13,172 nt of DNA, from contig JAOXYB010039917.1 of the NCBI GenBank assembly GCA_028565635.1, positions 1-13,172 of the forward strand, in the 5' to 3' direction. This document shows, piece by piece, positions 9,901 to 13,172 of this stretch. A program made the translations under genes and the position numbers. A model generated the notes under the pieces. That model saw only the letters and a list, made by a program, of their open reading frames with translations, had not been told where the DNA came from and did no database searches. Positions within the stretch are counted from its first letter, which is position 1. Every line of letters starts with the position of its first letter. This DNA comes from Phoronis ovalis. Its lineage: Eukaryota; Phoronida; Phoronidae.

Positions 9901-12824
9901 GTCGTTTAGTTACAAGCAAAAGGTTATTTTTGATAATTTTGTTGTCTTACCACATTAACTAGGTGTAAGACAAGTCTGTGGTGTGCCAGTGAGTCCGACT
10001 GAAAGATTCTGGAATCTTCATTGAATAAAACAGTGATTTTAAAACCATTTCTGTCAAATAATATTCTTGGTAAGTCTAATTCCTGAACATTCATATATTT
10101 TTCACAGATCTGAAATTAATCTGGACATATCTTTAGATTATTTTTGAATATAAACTCTTATATTGTTGGAGTATGTATTTTTGGAGTACGTTTATAATTT
10201 TTGCCACTATTATAATATTAGCAACAAAATGCTCAAGCTCGTAGACAGCACAGGCATATACTAACCCTGGCCATCATCAGCTCCTTATTTCCTGCAGCAC
10301 CTTTAGCAAAATCTCGTAAACTGAAGTACATAACATGTTCTTGGTCACATGTCCCATTATCAAAGACCTACCAGTACAAGAAAAAGTAAATACAGTTATA
10401 GCATGAATAATACAAAAATAAAACCATGGAATAAATCATGGAATTCCAGTTTAGTTCATGTTTCAGCTACGTTTATTTTAATAAAGGGCCTGTAATCTTG
10501 CATGACTAGTATGACGAAAAAATAATTTTATGTAACTATAGTTTGAGATTTTGTGACACCACAAAACAGGTTATTTGATAAGATTATTCCAACGTTGTAG
10601 TTAATATTAGACAATAGTTTTAATTAATTCAGTAAATAATAATTTTGATTTATTTCAAAAACTGGCAAGCACGATGAAAGGATAACAAATATCATCATGT
10701 TTTTTTAATTCTTTAACATTACATTATATTTTCTGCCAAATTCTTTACCCTAAGTCTGAGTCCAGATTCACCAACCAGACGATCATTTGTTTCAAATTTC
10801 TTGATATGCTTCATTTTGTACTGATGACCCTCTGCTTCTTCCTCATTCGCTTCATCTGATATTTTTTGTAGTTGTGATTTTAGTCGGTTTATTGCATTTG
10901 TGTGATCTTCTATTTCCTTTTCAACCTAAATAAATTACCATTTATAATTTTATATAATAAAAGTGAATAATGTAGTTCCTTGTTACCTATCATTAAATAA
11001 ATGTCAATGGCATAGCACTTTGATCATCATGCTATGATAAAATAAAATCAATAGGAATCATGCAGTTCAAATTACTAAAATTTGCAAATACAAGTACATC
11101 TGTTTGTTATATTTTATACATGAACTCTGACTACCTGTAACTGGTATATGCTATACAGTTCGGTTGGCTCAAATACACGAAAGGTTATTGGTTATACTAG
11201 ACTGTTTGCATTCACTTCCTGGACCCACTGCTTACGAGACCAAGTACTTTTCATCGTTTTGTAAGTGAGCAATCAGACAGGTTTCTGGGTGCTTGCATGA
11301 TTCATTTATTAATCAAGGCAAGCTGGAAATGTTGCTTTCAGGACTGGTAGCTCCACCAAGTGCTATGTATACCAAGGATTGACCAGTTTGTTTGTTATCA
11401 TTTACAATTTAAAAATGTGTGCAGAAAGCTGCTTGGCAAATCTATTCAGTTACAATCAATGAAGTTTAAAGCTGCATTACTTACTATTTTCAAAGTTTCA
11501 TCAACTTCACTGTCGCTCATAGAAAGAATTGCAGTAATTGTTATTCCGCTTTTTGACTCTTCATCCCCTTTTGCTAATTCGAGCTGGAAAAGAATCAACT
11601 TCTAATTATTTTATACTTAATATTTTTCAAAAATTATTGAAAAATGTTTTAAAAATGTAAAATTTAAGTATGAGGAAATGTGAATGATTAGGACACAGGA
11701 CATGGCTAGAAAACAGTAGTAACCAACACATGAACTGTATTAATTCGTAATCCATGTAAATCCAACTAAAATGTTTCACAGAGCTTCAAACGAAATCCTT
11801 ACGTTAAAAAAAACTGGCAATTGAAATTTCACAAAAATCACAACAAAACTCAGTTGTAGTGAAACCAATGGCATAATAGGATATTAATTATTTTTGTAAA
11901 AGCAATATAATATTTTTATTTACTTGCGGGTAAAACGTTCCATTGTGCTTTTCAGGGACTAAATAAGAAAACCAGTAAATAAATGGTAAGCATAAATATT
12001 TGTCGGAAATAATTATCCTATTCACCACCATTGAACTATATTGTGATTTTCCTGAAATTTGGTTCGATAGTTTTTTCAAAAATAGCGAAGTTGTTTTTGA
12101 AGCTCTTCGAAAAACATGTTACCCAATATTATGCTTTTTAATGTTTTGCACACATGCCGTAAAAATCGTACTAACAACTACTGTGTAAAACAACCTTTGG
12201 AGATTTAGAAAAAAGCTTTATGATTTCACACTCCTGAACTTTATAGTCTTTTAATACTCTCACTAAATAATAGGGTAAATAACAGCTTATAATTGAAAAT
12301 TAAATAAATAACTTCCTTCCAAGTACTTCTTTATTCTGCAACATCCCCAATTCTTTTCATGATGATGAATTTTAAAGAGTTTCATAATAAAATAAACATT
12401 ACTAACTTGACGTTTGTAGTGGTCTGCTTGTTTCACTTTAGTTCGACACTGCTTGATAACATCGCGCAAGAATGTTTGAACTCCAGATGGACTGAACCCT
12501 TCTCCTGTAGACATCCAGACAGGACCAAGCACAGGAGTTGTCCAAGTTTGCAGGCAATCGTCTAATGCTGGTGCTGGAAAAATACAACACAATTTACATA
12601 GCTGTTGTTAATTTTTTTAAACACAACTAAAAATGTAAAAATACTTCTAGACAAGGTGCAAGATGAGAAAAATGACAAGAAGTTCTGTAGCAACAGTTAG
12701 CTGATAGAATTTGTAGAAATAAACACTCACTTTCATGCAAATCAAATACTTCAGTTCCTTCCCAATCATAAGCAATCCTTGCATGACTTCTCAAGTCAAG
12801 CTTAGCAGTGCACACTATCAGAAA
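680..12824 (-). CDS. DCDC1: DCDC1-like gene: multi-exon doublecortin / beta-trefoil protein, partial at both ends
   Basis: Twenty-two exons on the minus strand join in frame to 1,200 codons. In gene order they are 12824-12731, 12573-12407, 11583-11485, 10925-10749, 10367-10266, 10109-9951, 9884-9728, 9399-9282, 8950-8800, 8241-8134, 7834-7646, 7232-7093, 6742-6537, 6345-6260, 5248-5081, 4718-4472, 4172-3989, 3783-3628, 3379-3176, 3007-2722, 2098-1957 and 939-680. All introns are GT-AG and all phases agree. Repeated DCX signatures are visible (FLxxCT, AARRLFDxxG, GRRLFDxFG), as are Q-x-W trefoil motifs (QIW, NQRW, HQRW). This mixed architecture is typical of DCDC1, which in vertebrates is a long protein reported to bind microtubules and act with dynein in cytokinetic transport. 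That role is family knowledge only. The first and last exons fall outside the window or are not recognised. Family assignment is from recalled architecture, not a search. Confidence 0.88.
1068..1251 (+). repeat. left terminal inverted repeat of the MITE
   Basis: It pairs with 1597-1752 in reverse complement. It contains two A-runs not matched in length by the right arm and ends inward at about GTAAAGTTTGCA. Confidence 0.85.
1298..1305. promoter_or_regulatory. CRE-like palindrome TGACGTCA (left copy)
   Basis: A perfect 8-base palindrome identical to the CREB/ATF consensus lies in the MITE interior. It is matched by a second copy at 1555-1562 in roughly mirrored position. Function is unknown; it may be a remnant of a captured promoter. 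Confidence 0.4.
1378..1531 (+). pseudogene. decayed 5' fragment of a RecQ-like helicase gene inside the MITE
   Basis: From ATG at 1378 one frame gives MDIERAIVY and then a stop. A second frame gives GFEALYEEQRKVVEAYANG from 1427, continuing NDVFLCAPTG. A conserved Gln (EEQR) about 20 residues before a hydrophobic strand and A-P-T-G is the motif 0 plus Walker A arrangement of RecQ-family helicases. The GKS of Walker A is lost (MFI instead), and at least one frameshift separates the start from the motif. This is a dead fragment with no helicase activity. Assignment is by motif recognition only. Confidence 0.6.
1555..1562. promoter_or_regulatory. CRE-like palindrome TGACGTCA (right copy)
   Basis: Second copy of the same palindrome inside the MITE, near the right inverted repeat. 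CACGTG sites at 1340-1345 and 1532-1537 lie just inside the two copies. Confidence 0.4.
1597..1752 (-). repeat. right terminal inverted repeat of the MITE
   Basis: It is the reverse complement of 1068-1251, with scattered substitutions and a shorter A/T tract. Confidence 0.85.
1957..2098 (-). CDS. DCDC1: exon 21: CxxC-containing segment
   Basis: The acceptor is ctttcag and the donor is gtactg; phase 0 in, phase 1 out. It encodes IFLCTSCARAMRGRQKLEKI and later FVCAMG. The C-x-x-C pair could bind a metal, but a second clear pair is missing from the exon. The phase agrees with the exons on both sides. Residues 1067-1113. Confidence 0.87.
2099..2721. other. intron between exons 20 and 21
   Basis: A 623-base AT-rich intron. 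I see no exon, repeat or RNA gene in it. Confidence 0.8.
2722..3007 (-). CDS. DCDC1: exon 20: second beta-trefoil, NQRW repeat
   Basis: The acceptor is attttag and the donor is gtaagt; phase 2 in, phase 0 out. At 95 codons this is the longest exon. MVLSVSMP is a trefoil strand like LVLAV in the exon at 7834. SNQRWRVDENSGFIHAF is a full Q-x-W...G-x-I repeat. Residues 971-1066. Confidence 0.93.
3176..3379 (-). CDS. DCDC1: exon 19: Ser/Arg segment and start of the second beta-trefoil
   Basis: The acceptor is tgcatag and the donor is gtaatt; phase 2 in and out. The start SRSRSPTKSPRQPG is basic, proline-directed and probably phosphorylatable. Trefoil sequence follows: FSFQDGYLQS, NPNVVLGIAEQEGRV and DIHQRWVIHENG, with Q-R-W and NG in the standard places. 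Residues 903-970. Confidence 0.93.
3628..3783 (-). CDS. DCDC1: exon 18: Trp/Pro linker and Ser/Arg region, part 1
   Basis: The acceptor is cttgtag and the donor is gtgaga; phase 2 in, phase 2 out. It includes LEKLKWPWERIANEELTEAF and then SPKATERERQQAR. It precedes the second trefoil. Residues 851-902. Confidence 0.88.
3989..4172 (-). CDS. DCDC1: exon 17: acidic linker
   Basis: The acceptor is attttag and the donor is gtaagg; phase 1 in, phase 2 out. A short strand (YVLEIEGAAIPNAKLTV) is followed by about 30 residues dominated by Glu, Asp, Asn and Gln. Reading through the donor meets TAA at once, but splicing there matches the next exon exactly, so this is not the gene's end. Residues 790-850. 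Confidence 0.88.
4472..4718 (-). CDS. DCDC1: exon 16: second half of a DCX domain plus helix
   Basis: The acceptor is gtttcag and the donor is gtaata; phase 0 in, phase 1 out. FLERCTSLLDLPFAARRLFD followed by QDGREHATL and DQLVYVSCGEVW is a complete and clear second half of a doublecortin repeat. A Gln/Arg/Ala-rich helix follows (KKEQQRRFLLANLAADVAQI). Residues 708-789. Confidence 0.94.
4719..5080. other. intron between exons 15 and 16
   Basis: A 362-base intron that splits the DCX helix TLQQLEMLL|FLERCT. Nothing else is recognised in it. Confidence 0.8.
5081..5248 (-). CDS. DCDC1: exon 15: His-rich insertion within a DCX domain
   Basis: The acceptor is catatag and the donor is gtaagt; 56 codons, phase 0 at both ends. 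It contains KKHMGHSHKHNHHHGSQ followed by an acidic DNDD and then NELHLHCEEM. It ends in a helix, TLQQLEMLL, which runs on into FLERCT of the next exon. It reads as a disordered insertion in the loop of a DCX fold. Metal binding is possible but unproven. Residues 652-707. Confidence 0.9.
5589..5609. repeat. (AT)n(GT)n microsatellite
   Basis: Five AT units run into five GT units in the 5249-6259 intron. A simple repeat with no further significance seen. Confidence 0.8.
5741..5915. mobile_element. small palindromic element (foldback/MITE-like)
   Basis: Arms 5741-5794 and 5862-5915 are each 54 bases and align in reverse complement with about four-fifths identity. The inner 23 bases (ATTAGCTTGAAC, C or T, GCAGAGGGAA) differ at one position. 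The loop is 67 bases and contains a small hairpin (ACATTC...GAATGT). No clear target duplication is visible. It lies in the longest intron of the gene, 5249-6259. Confidence 0.7.
6260..6345 (-). CDS. DCDC1: exon 14: first half of a DCX domain
   Basis: The acceptor is atttcag and the donor is gtaagt; phase 1 in, phase 0 out. It encodes IPLRLMVLKNGEKETRMITP, the strand-NG-turn-strand opening of a doublecortin repeat. The second half of this domain is in the exon at 4718, after a His-rich insertion. Residues 623-651. Confidence 0.92.
6537..6742 (-). CDS. DCDC1: exon 13: Trp/Pro-rich linker
   Basis: The acceptor is tatctag and the donor is gtaagt; phase 2 in, phase 1 out. It contains seven Trp residues, including SWPVTEEG, DFDWPMEGFLIPG and QEWKKR, and then a polar basic tail. 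It joins the first trefoil to the next DCX unit. A shorter Trp/Pro block (LKWPWERI) occupies the equivalent place before the second trefoil, in the exon at 3783. Residues 554-622. Confidence 0.92.
6743..7092. other. intron between exons 12 and 13
   Basis: A 350-base AT-rich intron. It interrupts the Q-R|W motif of the first trefoil. Nothing else is seen. Confidence 0.8.
7093..7232 (-). CDS. DCDC1: exon 12: last repeat of the first beta-trefoil
   Basis: The acceptor is gattgtag and the donor is gtaata; phase 0 in, phase 2 out. It includes PELVLTHLGPLFGDEENQ and RAYLAVCERV, and ends HQQ before a split Arg codon. The Trp of the Q-R-W motif is the first residue of the next exon. Residues 508-553. 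Confidence 0.9.
7233..7645. other. intron between exons 11 and 12
   Basis: A 413-base intron. Its part at about 7300-7480 is less AT-rich than the surroundings and shares a short imperfect motif (GACGAAAGACTATTTACGTG) with a similar stretch near 8310. It may be an old repeat. Confidence 0.6.
7646..7834 (-). CDS. DCDC1: exon 11: beta-trefoil repeat with NQRW motif
   Basis: The acceptor is ttacag and the donor is gtaagt; 63 codons, phase 0 at both ends. It starts SGYIYSKGMSALVLAV and ends NPNQRWGFTNDGFIYS. The repeated pattern LVLAV ... Q-x-W ... DGxI is the ricin B-like beta-trefoil signature. Residues 445-507. Confidence 0.93.
8134..8241 (-). CDS. DCDC1: exon 10: beta-trefoil repeat with QIW motif
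   Basis: The acceptor is tttatag and the donor is gtatgt; 36 codons, phase 0 at both ends. It ends GEAQIWVISK, and the next exon supplies SGYIYS, so the intron splits a standard ricin-type Q-x-W...G-x-I repeat. It also contains a KKKK run encoded by a poly-A tract. Residues 409-444. Confidence 0.9.
8242..8799. other. intron between exons 9 and 10
   Basis: A 558-base intron. It contains a perfect 8-base-stem hairpin, CACAAGAT-GTG-ATCTTGTG, at 8401-8419. Just upstream, TTGTGCATG and CATGCACAA form another inverted pair. No exon is seen. Confidence 0.6.
8800..8950 (-). CDS. DCDC1: exon 9: beta-trefoil segment or linker
   Basis: The acceptor is tttttag and the donor is gtaggt; phase 2 in, phase 0 out. 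It reads WEGSIGLPMTYENRELD and later SASSHFLQNK. The content is polar with no clear motif of its own, but it lies directly before the first Q-x-W repeat. Residues 358-408. Confidence 0.87.
8951..9281. other. intron between exons 8 and 9
   Basis: A 331-base intron with no recognisable content. Confidence 0.8.
9282..9399 (-). CDS. DCDC1: exon 8: linker entering the first beta-trefoil
   Basis: The acceptor is ttttacag and the donor is gtaagt; enters phase 1, leaves phase 2. It encodes a short strand (YVLQVIFDKATG) followed by a charged stretch (EQLMKEDVEGPEF). No catalytic motif is seen. Residues 319-357. Confidence 0.9.
9594..9709. repeat. near-perfect inverted repeat, possible hairpin or MITE
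   Basis: Arm 9594-9633 (AAGTGAGAAAAAAATAGAAT onward) and arm 9671-9709 are reverse complements, with two substitutions and one A-run length difference. The spacer is 37 bases. An 11-base direct repeat, ATAGACTAGAA, occurs at 9485-9495 and 9710-9720. It could be an insertion footprint, although the left copy lies about 100 bases from the arm. The repeat ends 18 bases inside the intron from the donor of the exon at 9884-9728. Confidence 0.8.
9728..9884 (-). CDS. DCDC1: exon 7: second half of a DCX domain
   Basis: The acceptor is ctgtcag and the donor is gtaagtg; phase 0 in, phase 1 out. It opens with LLDQMSMR and contains GRRLFDKFGNEITDV then YDQEVWLSYGENYKSP. This is the best single DCX signature in the window: arginine pair, LFDxxG turn, and a closing strand ending in SYGE. 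Residues 267-318. Confidence 0.93.
9951..10109 (-). CDS. DCDC1: exon 6: end of one DCX-like unit, start of the next
   Basis: The acceptor is atttcag and the donor is gtaaga; 53 codons, phase 0 at both ends. RILFDRNGFKIT is the usual central hairpin of a DCX repeat. The rest (HHRLVLHLVNV) leads to the helix that opens the next exon. Residues 214-266. Confidence 0.9.
10266..10367 (-). CDS. DCDC1: exon 5: first half of a DCX-like unit
   Basis: The acceptor is actggtag and the donor is gttagt; 34 codons, phase 0 at both ends. Together with the end of the previous exon it gives LRLRVFDNGTCDQEH, matching the strand-NG-turn-strand opening of a doublecortin repeat, followed by a helix (ELMMAR). Residues 180-213. 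Confidence 0.88.
10368..10748. other. intron between exons 4 and 5
   Basis: A 381-base AT-rich intron with no recognisable content. Confidence 0.8.
10749..10925 (-). CDS. DCDC1: exon 4: predicted coiled coil leading into a DCX-like unit
   Basis: The acceptor is atttag and the donor is gtaaag; 59 codons, phase 0 at both ends. The first 30 or so residues are charged with spaced Ile/Leu (EIEDHTNAINRLKSQLQKIS), which fits a coiled coil. The exon ends ESGLRLR, the first strand of the next DCX-like fold, which continues in the exon at 10367. Residues 121-179. Confidence 0.9.
10926..11484. other. intron between exons 3 and 4
   Basis: A 559-base intron. Bases of roughly 11150-11360 look less AT-rich than the rest, but no frame-compatible exon with good splice sites was found. 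Confidence 0.65.
11485..11583 (-). CDS. DCDC1: exon 3: acidic linker
   Basis: The acceptor is ttttccag and the donor is gtaagt; the 33-codon exon is phase 0 at both ends. It encodes a Glu/Asp/Lys-rich start (LELAKGDEESKSG), a short hydrophobic strand (ITITAILSM) and another acidic stretch. No domain is recognised. It is a linker between DCX units. Residues 88-120. Confidence 0.85.
11584..12406. other. intron between exons 2 and 3
   Basis: An 823-base AT-rich intron. No exon, repeat or RNA gene is recognised in it. Confidence 0.75.
12407..12573 (-). CDS. DCDC1: exon 2: end of the first DCX-like domain and basic helix
   Basis: The acceptor is tttttccag before 12573. An alternative AG six bases further in would keep the frame. 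The donor is gttagt after 12407. The exon enters in phase 1 and leaves in phase 0. It includes GPVWMSTGEGFSPSG, a typical final strand of a DCX repeat, followed by a basic, Gln/Lys-rich helix (FLRDVIKQCRTKVKQADHYK). Residues 32-87. Confidence 0.9.
12731..12824 (-). CDS. DCDC1: exon 1 of those seen: second half of a DCX-like domain
   Basis: The acceptor is tttttcag before 12824 and the donor is gtgagt after 12731. The exon starts in phase 0 and ends in phase 1. It encodes about 31 residues opening FLIVCTAKLDL and continuing ARIAYDWEGTEVFDL, the usual helix-then-strand pattern of the second half of a doublecortin repeat. The same FLxxCT start at an exon edge recurs at 4718. Residues 1-31 of the partial protein. 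Confidence 0.9.
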
Positions 12825-12962
12825 CTGAAAAACAACATAAATTTACAAAATATATAAATATCAAAAACAAACAGAACAAATGCATTGAAAAATTGTTTAT
12901 AGCAATGTATGTTTATCATATTATTAATTTTCTGAGTTTCCTATGATGCATCACTATAAGAC

Positions 12963-13025
12963 TCTTTGTTGCTGCAGTTTCTGAATTTCTCCATCAGCAG
13001 CATGCACCCACAATTGTTCGTTTAA
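12963..13025 (-). CDS. DCDC1: candidate upstream exon (uncertain)
   Basis: An open stretch of 21 codons follows the acceptor atctctag and reads LNEQLWVHAADGEIQKLQQQ. QLWVHAADGEI resembles the Q-x-W...G-x-I repeats elsewhere in this gene, or the first strand of a compact DCX unit. Ending it at AGA|gtctta gives phase 0, as the next exon needs, but gtctta is a poor donor. No other donor nearby keeps the frame. Confidence 0.4.
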
Positions 13026-13124
13026 CTAGAGATCTGGGAAGAGTTCCTATGCACAACCCTTTTTAAATATATTTCAAAAAACTATACTATGAAAGAACCT
13101 AATGCTACATTTGTTATCTTGCTT

Positions 13125-13172
13125 GAGGGAAACCCCGCTCGCGGACCGGACCAGACCAGACGCTATGTGACG
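13125..13172. other. GC-rich edge, possible end of a repeat or transposon
   Basis: The last 48 bases change sharply to GC-rich sequence with near-tandem 5-6-base units (GGACCGGACCAGACCAGAC). It does not read as a DCX or trefoil exon. It may be the terminus of an interspersed element that continues outside the window. Confidence 0.3.

Noticed and set aside
11360-11605. Plus-strand ORF of 81 codons
   Set aside because: Antisense shadow of the exon at 11485-11583.
12359-12565. Plus-strand ORF of 68 codons
   Set aside because: Antisense shadow of the exon at 12407-12573, which carries the DCX ending GPVWMSTGEGF.

Overview
This is animal nuclear DNA. It is strongly AT-rich, and one protein-coding gene is broken into 22 supported exons, all on the minus strand and all with GT...AG introns. 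The protein alternates doublecortin-like (DCX) ubiquitin-fold segments with ricin-type beta-trefoil segments carrying repeated Q-x-W motifs. That combination matches metazoan DCDC1 (doublecortin domain-containing protein 1; the long form has also been called DCDC5). Introns run from about 65 to 1,000 bases and contain short inverted-repeat elements, which suggests an invertebrate, probably marine. The sequence alone does not identify the species.

The gene runs from high to low coordinates. Neither end is in the window: no initiator methionine or promoter is seen near 13172, and no convincing last exon or poly(A) signal near 1. The 22 exons (680-12824) sum to 3,600 nt, exactly 1,200 codons, and every exon junction keeps the reading frame. 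In order the protein has: a DCX-like half domain (12824-12407); a charged, probably coiled-coil linker (11583-10749); two more DCX-like units (10925-9728); a first beta-trefoil (9399-7093); a Trp/Pro-rich linker (6742-6537); a DCX unit interrupted by a His-rich insertion (6345-4472); an acidic linker (4172-3989); a Trp/Pro and Ser/Arg linker (3783-3176); a second beta-trefoil (3379-2722); a CxxC-containing exon (2098-1957); and a helical segment leading into the first half of another DCX unit (939-680).

The other structure lies in introns. The clearest is a 685-bp miniature inverted-repeat transposon at 1068-1752, with inverted repeats of about 156-184 bp and a near-perfect 9-bp target duplication. 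It carries a decayed fragment of the start of a RecQ-like helicase gene, so it may be a gene-capturing (Pack-type) element. Two smaller palindromic elements sit at 5741-5915 and 9594-9709. Possible extra exons lie at 12963-13025 and 313-477. The last 40 or so bases are unusually GC-rich and may be the edge of another repeat.

DCDC1-family proteins are linked to microtubules and dynein-based transport. That function is inherited from the family and is not visible in this DNA. I found no second gene, rRNA, tRNA or CRISPR array.
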